Below are positions 55,401 through 64,000 of a stretch of DNA of 64,000 bases, piece after piece. A model generated the notes under the pieces. The model made no database searches, was not told the origin of the DNA, and was given only the letters and a program-made list of their open reading frames with translations. Both the position numbers and the translations under genes were made by a program. The stretch's first letter is position 1. Every line of letters begins with the position of its first letter. The DNA is from G963665495 sp963677785 (lineage in GTDB: Bacteria > Desulfobacterota > Desulfovibrionia > Desulfovibrionales > Desulfovibrionaceae): positions 2,108,001 to 2,172,000 of the forward strand of contig CAXXDH010000003.1 in assembly GCA_963677785.2 (NCBI GenBank), written 5' to 3'.

Positions 55401-56932
55401 TAGAACGCGTACGGTCCTCATGGAACTCCCTTGCGGCACGCGACAGAAAGTCATTGCTGATTTTCGCTGTTTTTATTGCCGTACTCTCAGCCTACCTTTG
55501 CGTTATCGAACCCGTATTTGATGCCTTTGATGATTTGCTGGAGCAAAAGCATGCGTTGGAAAACAGTATAGAAAAAAATCAAAACGCCGCACTTTCCTTC
55601 TATCGCCGCAAAGCCAAGCTGGAAGAAGTCCGCAATGAAAGCGGCTATCTGGTGGAAAAGCTGGAGATTGAAAACAGCGGGGCCAATACTCTGGGCGAAG
55701 TGCTTTACAGCGTAAAACAATACGGCAAGGAGGCCGGTGTCGCTCTTGACCAGATCACGCCCCTCGACATGGTGGAAGACCCTACGTACCAGGAACTGCC
55801 CCTTCTCGTCCGGGTCAGTGGAACCTTTGTCGCGGTAAGCAAATTCATTTATTTCCTGGAAACGTCTCCTCTGGTGCTCGTAATTTCCGATCTGCAAATG
55901 CAGGGGCAGGACGATCACGTATCCGCGCGTTTACAAGTGAGCAAGATCAGCATTGAAACCGTCGAGGGCGACATTGCCGACAGTTATTTGAACGTGTTGC
56001 GCATCGGACTGGAGTATTGGATAGGATTCGCGCCGTTTTACGTTGCCCAAAAACAGGGCTGGCTCACGGAGCAGGACATCAACGTGCAGCTTATTCAAGG
56101 CGCCGATACCAATCAACTGGCCCGGCTCATGCGTAGCGGCGACCTGGATGGTCTCTGCCTGCCGCTCAGTGATCTGATTGCGGGAATTGAAGAAGGGTTC
56201 CAGCTCAAGGGCATCTATCCGCTCGCCTGGAGCAGTGGGGGGGCAGCCGTTGTCGTGGCCAATAATTCTCCTGCTCGCGCTTTGAAGGATCTCGAAAACG
56301 TGGACATTTACGGAGCCGGGCGAGTGGCCCAATATATCGTTTACAGGGCCTTTGCAGCGGAACATTTGCCGTTTTCAGGTCAACGGGTTCATAACCTGAA
56401 CAGCGCCTTGGTCATGCAAAGCATTTCAACCGGCCTGATTCAAGCCGGAGTGCTGTGGGAACCCTATCTTTCGCTCTTTTTTCAAGATCATATGGGAAGA
56501 AAAGTGTTCAGTTCGGACAAGCTGTCCAAGGACTGCATTGATACGCTTGTTGTTCGCGACGACGTGCTCCGGGACAAACAGGAGGCCGTACGGTTTTTGC
56601 TGCAGGCTTTGGAAAAGGCCACGCAATGGATTGCGGCCCATCCCGACCAGGCTGCTCAGATCGTTGCTGAGCAATTGCATACGCCGGATGCGGTCGTGCG
56701 GCAGGGATTGAAAAAGGTGCATTTTCCGTCCCCGGAGGAGCAAAAAACGCTTGTCGGCTGTGCTGAGGAATCACGTACGCTCGATACGTATATACAACGG
56801 CAAGAGCAGTTCCTTGGGGCGCTTTATCAGAAAAAAGTTTCACTTCCGTCTGACGATTTTTTCGATTGGACCGCAATCAGACCCCTGATCGGGTGCCAGC
56901 AAACGTCCGAACCTGGTGAAAAGGATAAATGA
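55397..56932 (+). CDS. gspM: GspM-like protein fused to SsuA/THI5-type binding domain
   Basis: 511 residues, over twice the usual GspM length. Residues 1-195 look like GspM/PilO: a cytoplasmic start (WNSLAARDRKSLLIFAVFIA) entering one transmembrane helix (about 21-40), a coiled coil, and a ferredoxin-like periplasmic domain. From about 202 the sequence becomes a periplasmic binding protein of the NMT1/SsuA/THI5 type: LRIGLEYWIGFAPFYVAQKQ, MRSGDLDGLCLPLSDLIAG, SSGGAAVVVANNS, and a hinge-like ALVMQSISTGLIQAGVLWEP. The frame is continuous with no stop or shift at the joint. The ligand is unknown; sulfonates, pyrimidines and other small molecules are bound by relatives. The fusion places a solute sensor in the inner-membrane platform. 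Confidence 0.8.
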   Translation: MIERVRSSWNSLAARDRKSLLIFAVFIAVLSAYLCVIEPVFDAFDDLLEQKHALENSIEKNQNAALSFYRRKAKLEEVRNESGYLVEKLEIENSGANTLGEVLYSVKQYGKEAGVALDQITPLDMVEDPTYQELPLLVRVSGTFVAVSKFIYFLETSPLVLVISDLQMQGQDDHVSARLQVSKISIETVEGDIADSYLNVLRIGLEYWIGFAPFYVAQKQGWLTEQDINVQLIQGADTNQLARLMRSGDLDGLCLPLSDLIAGIEEGFQLKGIYPLAWSSGGAAVVVANNSPARALKDLENVDIYGAGRVAQYIVYRAFAAEHLPFSGQRVHNLNSALVMQSISTGLIQAGVLWEPYLSLFFQDHMGRKVFSSDKLSKDCIDTLVVRDDVLRDKQEAVRFLLQALEKATQWIAAHPDQAAQIVAEQLHTPDAVVRQGLKKVHFPSPEEQKTLVGCAEESRTLDTYIQRQEQFLGALYQKKVSLPSDDFFDWTAIRPLIGCQQTSEPGEKDK

Positions 56933-56933
56933 A

Positions 56934-57461
56934 ATGCGCATGACGAAAGGACAAGCAAAAATGGTCATGCGCCTGTGCAAGTACGTCTGCGCGGCATGCG
57001 CGCTCGGCATTGCTTGTCTGCTGCTGACCCGGAGCGGGAAAGAGGTCGTGCCTTCCGTGGTGGGTTTTTCGGAGACAACGCCGCCCGTCGCCCCGGTTGT
57101 CTACAAATATTTCGCGCAATTGCGAGCCAGATTGGACGCTCCGTTTTCCTTTCAGGATCAGCCTGCGACCAAACGTTCTTTTGTCGTGGTGGAAAAGAAA
57201 GATGAAGCTCCGCCGCCTCCGTCGGAGCCCGAATTGGATTCCGAGGATCTGACTCTCATGGCGATACTCAACAACAAAGGGCGGCGATACGCCGTATTGC
57301 ACGACATCCGTGACTCGAAAATCGTCAAAGCACGCGTTGGAGATACTGTCAGAGGAGCCGAAGTCGTGGCCATTTCTCAAGACAAGGTTGTGTTGCGCCT
57401 GTCCGGCAAGGACTTCGAACTTTCCTGGAGCAGACCGTGGGAACCCATATCCAATGAGTAA
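56934..57461 (+). CDS. gspC: Type II secretion protein GspC (HR domain only)
   Basis: 175 residues from ATG 56934, just after the gspM stop, with AAGGA about 9 bp upstream (GTG 56916 is an in-frame alternative). A short cytoplasmic start, one transmembrane helix (YVCAACALGIACLLLT) and a Pro/Glu-rich linker precede a homology-region domain (LTLMAILNNKGRRYAVLHDI, then VGDTVRGAEVVAISQDKVVL). This domain binds the secretin. The protein ends directly after the HR domain, without the PDZ or coiled-coil tail of many GspC proteins. A separate PDZ lipoprotein occurs earlier in the operon. Confidence 0.82.
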   Translation: MRMTKGQAKMVMRLCKYVCAACALGIACLLLTRSGKEVVPSVVGFSETTPPVAPVVYKYFAQLRARLDAPFSFQDQPATKRSFVVVEKKDEAPPPPSEPELDSEDLTLMAILNNKGRRYAVLHDIRDSKIVKARVGDTVRGAEVVAISQDKVVLRLSGKDFELSWSRPWEPISNE

Positions 57462-57479
57462 AACAACCAGGTATTCGAC

Positions 57480-59078
57480 ATGATCAGCAAATCAGTTTTG
57501 AAAGCAGCAGTCGCGGGAGGACTCGCGTTTTTCTTTGTGTGCGTGTGTATGACATACGCATTCGCGGGGAAAAACGAGGAATTGATCCACATCAATTTTC
57601 GTAATGAAGATATTCTCGCTGTGCTCGAATTTTATTCCGAACTGCTGCAGAAAACCTTTATTCCAAGTGAGGAAATACAGGGAGAAGTAACGGTTATATC
57701 ACCCCATCCCGTATCGCAAAAGGAAGCGAAGGAATTGCTTTTTTCCATTCTCGACATGAAGCAAATGGCTGTTGTCGAATATGATTCGTATTTTAAAGTA
57801 ATGACCAAGCAAAACGCCACAAAAAGTCCGCTGCAGCTCTCAGGAAGGGGCATGGACGCCGACAGAATGACAACCGGCATCATTAATCTCAAGTACGCAA
57901 AAGCAGAGGACATCGCCCCGGACCTTGCCCGTTTGATTTCGGATGACGGCGCCATCTTTGCCGCGAAAGAACTCAACTACGTGGTGGTGACCTCCACTGC
58001 CGCGAATTTTCGAAAAATAGAGGCTATTGTCAGACAGATTGACCAGCCGGACTCCGTGCCTGAAGCCCGTGCCTATAAAATCCAGTATATGAAGGCGGAA
58101 GAATTCGCCGCCACATTGACCAAAGTGGCCGAGTCCTCTTTGACCAAGGACGGCGTCTGGGGCGGGGTGATTGCTGTCAAGGAAACCAATTCGGTCATTG
58201 TCACGGCAACCGCGGCGCAACATGAGGCCATCTGCAGGCTTATCAAACAACTGGATGTTTCCCAAAAACAGGTCTCCATTTCAGCGATGTTTGTCGAGGT
58301 TACTCTCAAAGACGAGCTGTCCATGGGCGTTGAATGGTTTTTGCAAGGGTTGAACCACGGCGTGCATACCAACATCGCCAACGAATCCGGTTCCTGGTTC
58401 AATAATGCGGTGGGCACGGTGAACGCCGTACAGACCATTTCTGGGACCGGTTTGAAACTGTCTATTCTGAAAACCGATCAGTACAGTGTTCTTGCCAAGT
58501 TCTTGTCCAGCAATGGAAATACCCGTGTCATTTCCACACCGCATATCCTGGCAATGGAGAATCAGGAGGCTAAACTGCGTGTGGGTAATCAGGTTCCCGT
58601 GAAAAAAGGCACCCGCTACGACAACGACAATCATGAGATTTCCACCTACGAGCAACTTGACCTCGGCCTGGAACTTGTCGTGACCCCTGTTGTGTCAAAC
58701 AACAGGGAAGTGACTATGAACATTCAGCAGAAATTGTCGTCCCTCGTATCGTACAACTCAGACAACGGAACCTACCAGTCCTCCGAAAGAGAAGCCAGCA
58801 CAACCGTTTCCGTGATGGACCAGGAAACCCTGGTCATCGGCGGTTTGATCTCTCATCGGGATTCTTTGACGAAAAGCGGCATTCCGGGGTTCAAGGATAT
58901 TCCGCTACTGGGGTATTTTTTCGGCAACGAGCAAGACGACAACAACATGACCGAACTGCTCATTTTTATCACGCCCACGGTGATTTCCAATTCCTATGAG
59001 GCCGATCAGCTCAATATACAGGAAAAAAGCAAATCGCCCACGCTTATTGATGAAACGCACATGGAATTTGATTTGTAG
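57480..59078 (+). CDS. gspD: Type II secretion outer-membrane secretin GspD
   Basis: 532 residues, somewhat short for GspD. A signal peptide (LAFFFVCVCMTYAFA) leads to an N0 domain (IHINFRNEDILAVLEFYSEL), N1 and N2 ring domains (IINLKYAKAEDIAPDLARLI; YKIQYMKAEEFAATLTKVAE), then the secretin core (QVSISAMFVEVTLKD, FLSSNGNTRVISTPHILAME, DQETLVIGGLISHRDS, GIPGFKDIPLLGYFF, ELLIFITPTVI). It forms the outer-membrane gate of the system. No separate N3 domain or C-terminal S-domain is evident. It is the last gene of the operon. Confidence 0.93.
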   Translation: MISKSVLKAAVAGGLAFFFVCVCMTYAFAGKNEELIHINFRNEDILAVLEFYSELLQKTFIPSEEIQGEVTVISPHPVSQKEAKELLFSILDMKQMAVVEYDSYFKVMTKQNATKSPLQLSGRGMDADRMTTGIINLKYAKAEDIAPDLARLISDDGAIFAAKELNYVVVTSTAANFRKIEAIVRQIDQPDSVPEARAYKIQYMKAEEFAATLTKVAESSLTKDGVWGGVIAVKETNSVIVTATAAQHEAICRLIKQLDVSQKQVSISAMFVEVTLKDELSMGVEWFLQGLNHGVHTNIANESGSWFNNAVGTVNAVQTISGTGLKLSILKTDQYSVLAKFLSSNGNTRVISTPHILAMENQEAKLRVGNQVPVKKGTRYDNDNHEISTYEQLDLGLELVVTPVVSNNREVTMNIQQKLSSLVSYNSDNGTYQSSEREASTTVSVMDQETLVIGGLISHRDSLTKSGIPGFKDIPLLGYFFGNEQDDNNMTELLIFITPTVISNSYEADQLNIQEKSKSPTLIDETHMEFDL

Positions 59079-59378
59079 CGGCTTCTTTCCGGCGATCCTC
59101 AGCGTCCATCGCGTAGCTTTAAGCCCTCGGGCTGTGGTTTTCGGAGACGAAACGCTTCGCCGGCAGGTCCACAGCCGGATTCGATTTCCTCGGATACCGG
59201 CTCCACCCCTTTCGTAAACCACGCCCGTCGCAAGAATGCCTGCGCAAACTCAAGGAACGCGCTCGTCGGGTTTGCGAGCAAGGAGCTTCGATTCCAGCTC
59301 GCGATGGACACCTTGTCGGGACTGCAGAGGATTTGCACCTCCAAGTAAGCGTACCTGCTGATGCACAAAAAAAGTGTG
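59079..59378. other. Intergenic region after gspD
   Basis: 300 bp of GC-rich sequence with no start or ribosome-binding site supporting a gene. A minus-strand frame (59099-59368) ending EIESGCGPAGEAFR could be decayed coding sequence. No tRNA cloverleaf was found. Confidence 0.5.
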
Positions 59379-59411
59379 AAGTGTCTTTGACGTATAACGT
59401 CAAAGACACTT
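59379..59411. terminator. Bidirectional terminator (15-bp perfect stem)
   Basis: AAGTGTCTTTGACGT and ACGTCAAAGACACTT pair perfectly around a 3-nt loop, with A- and T-rich flanks on either side. It separates the plus-strand gsp operon from the minus-strand dipeptidase gene. Confidence 0.85.
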
Positions 59412-59464
59412 CAAGTACATAAAAGTATCGTCTGAATTTCTTAAAAGGCGGATACTTTGCTCTA

Positions 59465-61204
59465 TTAGTTTTCTTCAGGTAGTTTTTTGTAGGATGTCGG
59501 TCCATTAGTATAGCCGACTTTTTTCAACCACCAGGATGGATAGAAAGCTTTAACAGCAATGGATTCCTTTGAATTGATATACCCGTCATTGTATTTTATA
59601 TACAAAGAGTCGGACAATTTCCACCATGCATCCAGCACTTCCTTTGTGTTCGCATTCGCATACTCCGTCAGCAACTTCACTGCCGCATCCTGTTCGCCCT
59701 TTTCCCACAGCTCCGCCGCCTTGTTTTCAAAATCCTTTTGCTCTCCAAAAAAACTGGTTTCGAACGTCTCGCGTTGGGCGTTGATGTCTTTGATCATGTA
59801 GTCGTATTTCAGCATGGCGTAATTGGCCACGTAATTAAACGCCGTCCAGACGCTTTCCCGGTCGAGTTCGAGGGCATTTCCTTTCTGGACCTGTTCGGGC
59901 AGGTCGCTGACTCCCGTATAATAAGGCAGAAGAACTGACGTAGCCGGACGGTCCGAACCGTACCAGCTGATGCCGCCTATGGCGTCGGGCAGCCAGCTGC
60001 GCACCTGGTTCACATAACAATACGCGCAACGGTAAATATTCAACGGACGTTCGAAAGCTCCCTTGGGGGGTGTGGGCGCATTTTGCACGACGCTTTCAGC
60101 CGGGCCTTCGAACCTGTTGGGATTGCCGAACGGACCGGCAGCCAACCCCTTGGTCAGATCGAACTCCGTGCCTTCGTAATTATCCCGATGAATATTCATG
60201 ACGCCGGCCACATCCAGCTTGTTGTCCGGTTTGACTGCAAACGGATAGGCGCGCGTATCAGGTCCGTCCACCCAGGCCGGCAGATTGAGGGAAGGCGCTG
60301 CAAGAGACTGCGCGCGCCATACCCGGCGCAACGAATAATAGGGATGATGGAATTCGCCGTCTCCATAAACCTTTGTAAAATCCAGCGGTCCGTCTTCCGG
60401 TTTCCACCAGCCTTTGCTCTTGGCCACGTCGAAAATATTGTCCGAATACATCATGTCGGGATCATCTTTGCGGATATCCCGGATGCGAAACTGGTTCGCG
60501 GCGACAAAAAAAGCGTCGTCCGGCACCCGTTTGGCCACCCATACGCCGTCGGTTCCGTCCAAGTCGTAGCCGCACATTTCAAACACCCAGCCTTCGTTGG
60601 GATCCGCAACCAACAGGGTTTCACCGGTGCCGTAATAGCCGTACTCTTTGATGAGTTCGCCCATGAGCTTGATGGCTTCACGCGCGGTTTTGCAACGTTC
60701 CAAAGCGATGTTGGACAAGGCCGCCGAATAGAATATCCGCTTGCCCGGCTCGGGCTGCGGGTGCACTTTGGCTTTGTCCGTGCATTCGCCCATGGCAAGC
60801 TGGTGCTCGTTGATAATGCCATAATTTGCCGTAAAATAAGCATAAGTATGCGGCACCTGAGGGATTGCGCCGAGCGGTACGCTGAGCGGAACATCAGTGC
60901 TGGTCATGTCATAGGCGGGCGCGATGTCTTTGGCGTTCAGACGAAAAACCTGATTGCCTCCCCATTCGGGTTTGAAGCCCATTGCGCAATGTGAGTAATA
61001 AATCTGGCGCATGCTGCCCGGTTCGTGATCTTTGGCCGGCACGTATACCAGCCTCTGATCGCCCATGGCGTCATCCGAATGGGAAACAAGCACAGATCCG
61101 TCAGCCGAAGCTTTTTTGCCCACAAGCGTCGTGGTGCAAGCGAACACAGGAACAAAAAACGCCAGCGTCAAAGAAACGATCAACAAACAGATAACAGATT
61201 TCAT
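59465..61204 (-). CDS. Exported C69-family dipeptidase
   Basis: 579 residues. The signal peptide (SVICLLIVSLTLAFFVPVFA) ends exactly before Cys23, which becomes the N-terminal nucleophile of this Ntn-hydrolase family (CTTTLVGKKASADGSVLVSH). Further conserved segments are YGIINEHQLAMGECT, ERCKTAREAIKLMGEL and WVFEMCGYDLDG. Peptidase C69 (PepD-like) enzymes hydrolyse dipeptides; exported copies feed peptide catabolism. It is convergent with the gsp operon and, together with the S10 carboxypeptidase, points to extracellular or periplasmic protein degradation. Export may be by Sec alone; secretion through the adjacent type II system is possible but untested. Confidence 0.9.
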   Translation of the reverse strand: MKSVICLLIVSLTLAFFVPVFACTTTLVGKKASADGSVLVSHSDDAMGDQRLVYVPAKDHEPGSMRQIYYSHCAMGFKPEWGGNQVFRLNAKDIAPAYDMTSTDVPLSVPLGAIPQVPHTYAYFTANYGIINEHQLAMGECTDKAKVHPQPEPGKRIFYSAALSNIALERCKTAREAIKLMGELIKEYGYYGTGETLLVADPNEGWVFEMCGYDLDGTDGVWVAKRVPDDAFFVAANQFRIRDIRKDDPDMMYSDNIFDVAKSKGWWKPEDGPLDFTKVYGDGEFHHPYYSLRRVWRAQSLAAPSLNLPAWVDGPDTRAYPFAVKPDNKLDVAGVMNIHRDNYEGTEFDLTKGLAAGPFGNPNRFEGPAESVVQNAPTPPKGAFERPLNIYRCAYCYVNQVRSWLPDAIGGISWYGSDRPATSVLLPYYTGVSDLPEQVQKGNALELDRESVWTAFNYVANYAMLKYDYMIKDINAQRETFETSFFGEQKDFENKAAELWEKGEQDAAVKLLTEYANANTKEVLDAWWKLSDSLYIKYNDGYINSKESIAVKAFYPSWWLKKVGYTNGPTSYKKLPEEN

Positions 61205-61297
61205 AATTTCTTCTCAATTATTCATAGGTACGAGCTTTTTTCAATACGCATCACATTATTGAATTCGTACCATGTCTACCAATGTAAATAAACTAAG

Positions 61298-62864
61298 GTT
61301 TAGAGTTTCAGCCTTTTTTGAAACTGATATCCGACTATGAAAATGAAAGAAATTTCAAAAATTTCAATAAAATGCTTGACAAGGTCCAAAAAAATGGGCC
61401 TGCGGCGCTTTCCTGAAAAAGTATATTTTTTCAGGAGGTTGCACATTGATTCGACGTCAAGCTCTCACTTCATTGATACAGTGGATAACGTTTCTTTTTC
61501 ATGCCGTTCCACCCAGAATTCGACCAACACTTCTCGAACTGCTTCTTGGTTCCATAGCCGCCGCCGGGTCCGGGTCCGGACATATCACGGAAGCCATACT
61601 GGCCATCACCACCGTCCGACATTGGACCACATACTACAACGCAATAGAACATGGCGCTTTCTCTTGGCTTGCGCTGACAAAGCAATGGACCTTGTTGCTT
61701 TGCCAAGTCATCAAACCCAAGGAAATCATGGTCGCCATCGACGACACGATTATTTTTCGAAGCTCCAAAAAAGCGCCTTCCACCTCGTTGCATTACGACC
61801 ACGCCAACAGGCCCAACCGCCCCAAATATGTATGGGGGCAGGTTCTCGTCAGCCTTGCTCTGATCTGCGAGGTCGAGAACAGAAAAGGCGCTTTCCCCAT
61901 CTTCATGCGCATGGTGCGCACGTGCGGCAATCGATCCAAAATCAATGCGGCTGTCGTGCTCGTGCGTGTGTTCGTGCGTTGGCTTGGCAACCATGTCCCA
62001 ATTCTTGTTTTGATGGACGCGTGGTACATGAAGGGGCCACTGGTGCACGAAATGCTCAAACTGAAAATGCATGCTATCGGACAAGTTCGGAAAGACACTG
62101 CTCTTTTTTTCCGGCCGCAGGCAAACGCAACACCCAAACGCGGTCGTCCGCGCAAATACGGACTCAAACTCGATTTTACGCAAATTTGCAATCTCTTCAA
62201 AGTACAAGAGGCAAAGTTGCACGCGTACGGCACGGAACATTTTTTTCAGTTCTATTGTTTCGATGCCCGTGTTCGCTTTCTCAAAGGACGAGAATGTCGC
62301 CTGGTGTGGGTTCGCATGCGGGAAGACAAACCCGATGCGCAATGGACAGGATGGCACCTGATTCTGTGCACCAATGTGACTCTTTGCGGCTTGCAGATCA
62401 TAGAGAAATACAGTTCGCGATGGCTGGTGGAATCGTGTTTCAACGGCCTCAAAAATACCTTCGGCCTCAAGGATACATGGCAGCAGACCCGCCAAACTGT
62501 CGCCCGATGGCGCACCATAGTGTGTCTTGCCTATGGGCTTTCCCAGTTGTTGACAGTGATTTTCGGGGAGAGCCTGGGCAAAGCGCTTCAACCGATCCCC
62601 TGGCGCAAAAACCGAGCCATGACAGCAGGATGGATGCTCAAGGGCTTGGCTGGAATTTTCCGCAACTATCGAGTCCGAACATTCTGGGATCGGAAATGCC
62701 AAAAATGCATCTTCCCAGAAGAATTCTTGGAGCCGAAGTTGGGCAAAGCGGCCTGATTTCAAACGCCGAAGTGTCATTGTGCCTCTGTTTGCCTCCGCTC
62801 AAAGCTGGTGGAGCAGTTAGTTGCGGCCAAATTTCCAGGTATGGCTTAAGTTGGGACTCTAAAC
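61298..62864 (+). mobile_element. DDE transposon/IS, approximate limits
   Basis: The limits rest on a short inverted repeat, GTTTAGAGTTTCA (61298-61310) against the complement TGGGACTCTAAAC (62852-62864). A target duplication was not found, so the edges are tentative. It contains one transposase gene. Confidence 0.5.
61446..62756 (+). CDS. DDE superfamily transposase (IS701/DDE_5-like)
   Basis: 436 residues from TTG 61446, chosen because AGGAGG lies 7 nt upstream. The first catalytic Asp appears in IMVAIDDTIIFRSSKK, a second in PILVLMDAWYMKGPL, and the distal Glu in YSSRWLVESCFNGLKNTFGL. The C-terminus has the helical WRTIVCLAYGLSQLLTV pattern of this group. It lies 240 bp from the dipeptidase start, whose promoter region it may have disturbed. 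A plus-strand frame overlapping most of it (61337-62872) is a shadow. Confidence 0.82.
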   Translation: MIRRQALTSLIQWITFLFHAVPPRIRPTLLELLLGSIAAAGSGSGHITEAILAITTVRHWTTYYNAIEHGAFSWLALTKQWTLLLCQVIKPKEIMVAIDDTIIFRSSKKAPSTSLHYDHANRPNRPKYVWGQVLVSLALICEVENRKGAFPIFMRMVRTCGNRSKINAAVVLVRVFVRWLGNHVPILVLMDAWYMKGPLVHEMLKLKMHAIGQVRKDTALFFRPQANATPKRGRPRKYGLKLDFTQICNLFKVQEAKLHAYGTEHFFQFYCFDARVRFLKGRECRLVWVRMREDKPDAQWTGWHLILCTNVTLCGLQIIEKYSSRWLVESCFNGLKNTFGLKDTWQQTRQTVARWRTIVCLAYGLSQLLTVIFGESLGKALQPIPWRKNRAMTAGWMLKGLAGIFRNYRVRTFWDRKCQKCIFPEEFLEPKLGKAA

Positions 62865-62931
62865 TCTTGTAAATAAAGATACATGGATTAAAAAACATAT
62901 TTGCCGTCGGACCAAAATTAAGACGTTGTCC

Positions 62932-64000
62932 ATGCGAAAAATAAAGGAGCTGTTGCGGCTTCATTTCGATCACAAACTGTCCCTGAACAAAGCGGCCACC
63001 GCTTGTGGAATTGCCAGATCCACGGCTCAGGAGTACGCCAAGCGGTTCAAGGACTCGAGATTGCCATGGCCGCTGCCAGGTGGCTTTGACGGCGAAAGGC
63101 TCAACTCGCTGCTTTTCAAGCTGCCTCCGAATTCGGAACGAAACAAAACGCTTCCTGACTGGCCAACCGTACGGACCGAACTGGCCCGCAAAGGAGTCAC
63201 CCTCAAGCTGTTGTGGAAAGAATACCGCCAGGAATACGCTGAGGGCTACAGTTACGCCCAGTTTCTTCGTCTCTACAAAGAGTGGGCCGGGACGCTGGAC
63301 GTCACCATGCGTCAGACGCACTTTGCCGGCGAGAAAATGTTCATCGATTTCGCCGGAATGACCATGGACGTCATTGACCCTGAAACGGGCGAGGTGTCCG
63401 CCAAGCAGATTTTCGTGGCCGCTCTTGGGCACAGCAACTATACTTTCGTCCGCGCGCTGGACAGCCAGAGTCTGGAGGACTGGATCGAGGCGAATAATTT
63501 CGCGTTGCGATACTTCGGCGGCGTGCCCGAGGTCGCGGTTCCCGACAACCTCAAGGCCGGAGTGAAGAGTCCGTGCCGCTACGAGCCGGAGATAAATCCG
63601 ACGTACCAGGAATGGGCCGAGCACAACGACATCGCCGTGGTTCCGGCACGGGTACGCAAACCGCGCGACAAGGCCAAAGCCGAAGTGGCGGTGCAAATCG
63701 TTGAGCGTTCGATTCTGGCTCCGTTGCGCAACCAACGTTTTTTCTCCCTTGAGGAGCTCAACGAGGCCGTGGCCGACCTGCTGGAACAACTCAACAACCG
63801 GCCCCTGACCAAAATCGGCGTATCTCGTCGTCAACTGTTCGAAGCAGAGGAAAAGCAGGCGCTACGTCCGCTGCCGGACACGGAATACGAACCGGCGGCC
63901 TGGAAGAAGGCCAAAGTCCATCCCGATTATCATATTGAAATCGATAAACATTACTATTCCGTACCGTATACGTTCGTTCGCAAGCAAGTCGAGGTGCGAG
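62932..64000 (+). CDS. istA: IS21 transposase IstA, 3' end outside window
   Basis: 356 codons are visible with no stop before the window ends. The N-terminal helix-turn-helix (KIKELLRLHFDHKLSLNKAA, then TACGIARSTAQEYAKRF) is typical of IstA. The DDE core follows: KMFIDFAGMTMDVID (Asp), VPDNLKAGVKSPC (Asp) and KAKAEVAVQIVERSIL (Glu). IstA works with the helper ATPase IstB, which should lie just past the right edge. The ATG at 62932 has GTTGTCC before it and no strong ribosome-binding site, so a nearby start could be used instead. Confidence 0.9.
   Translation, partial: MRKIKELLRLHFDHKLSLNKAATACGIARSTAQEYAKRFKDSRLPWPLPGGFDGERLNSLLFKLPPNSERNKTLPDWPTVRTELARKGVTLKLLWKEYRQEYAEGYSYAQFLRLYKEWAGTLDVTMRQTHFAGEKMFIDFAGMTMDVIDPETGEVSAKQIFVAALGHSNYTFVRALDSQSLEDWIEANNFALRYFGGVPEVAVPDNLKAGVKSPCRYEPEINPTYQEWAEHNDIAVVPARVRKPRDKAKAEVAVQIVERSILAPLRNQRFFSLEELNEAVADLLEQLNNRPLTKIGVSRRQLFEAEEKQALRPLPDTEYEPAAWKKAKVHPDYHIEIDKHYYSVPYTFVRKQVEVR

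Noticed and set aside
61337..62872. Plus-strand ORF of 511 codons over the DDE transposase, and a minus-strand ORF over the same region
   Set aside because: The 436-codon frame has catalytic motifs and a strong ribosome-binding site; the others are Arg/His/Ser-rich shadows.
62638..63834. Minus-strand ORF of 398 codons
   Set aside because: Antisense to the IS21 istA frame, which continues past the window edge and has all DDE motifs.
1..64000. CRISPR array, rRNA or complete tRNA genes
   Set aside because: No regularly spaced direct repeats, rRNA-like blocks or full cloverleaf were found on reading; only the tRNA-Ala 3' fragment is supported.

Overview
The window looks like a heavily rearranged stretch of chromosome from a sulfate-reducing deltaproteobacterium, most likely Desulfovibrionaceae. 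That assignment is inference from protein flavour, mixed GC content and a general secretion locus; no rRNA or complete tRNA is present to fix the taxon. At least nine insertion sequences or IS fragments (IS3 x2 plus a broken orfA, IS66, IS4 x2, two IS5-type, ISL3, a DDE transposase, IS21) cut through the accessory genes.

Region 1 (1-19075) is an integrative mobilizable element. It carries two unrecognised cargo genes, an AlpA-like regulator, a prim-pol/DUF3987 replication protein, a candidate oriT, and a ColE1-style mobilization cassette (mobC, an mbeA-like relaxase, and nested mbeB and mbeD). It ends with a tyrosine integrase beside a 3' fragment of tRNA-Ala(GGC), read here as an attachment site. 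The relaxase is split by an IS3 element with a 4-bp target duplication. Its main cargo is a large STAND-type NTPase gene with a nuclease-like N-terminus (about 1540 codons when rejoined). This gene is split by an IS66 (8-bp duplication) and an IS4 (9-bp duplication) and squeezed between two 56-bp inverted IS-end sequences; it looks like an Avs-type antiviral gene.

Region 2 (19328-33870) is wreckage of one or more further phage or element modules: a DUF4238 gene split by an IS5, an integrase C-terminus and a DUF927 helicase fragment joined by an ISL3 without target duplication, and a minus-strand operon. The operon encodes a D5-type primase/helicase, a possible sliding-clamp-like protein, a TGT-superfamily (DpdA-like) protein and an SPL-like radical SAM protein. 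This combination suggests replication plus nucleic-acid base exchange or repair.

Region 3 (34472-43453) holds a (partial C)-A-T-C-A-T-reductase NRPS translationally coupled to a 4'-phosphopantetheinyl transferase, the layout of the aureusimine/pyrazinone ausAB system. A convergent exported agmatine-deiminase-family enzyme follows, then a degenerate mobC/relaxase scar showing that a mobilization cassette once lay here.

Region 4 (44081-61204) is a secretion and exported-hydrolase island: an exported S10 serine carboxypeptidase, a type II secretion operon in the order E-F-[patatin]-[DUF4177]-H-I-[PDZ lipoprotein]-G-J-K-L-M-C-D, and an exported C69 dipeptidase. The M gene is fused to an SsuA/THI5-like solute-binding domain, and the PDZ domain usual in GspC sits on a separate lipoprotein. 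The window ends in a DDE transposase element and the start of an IS21 istA gene.
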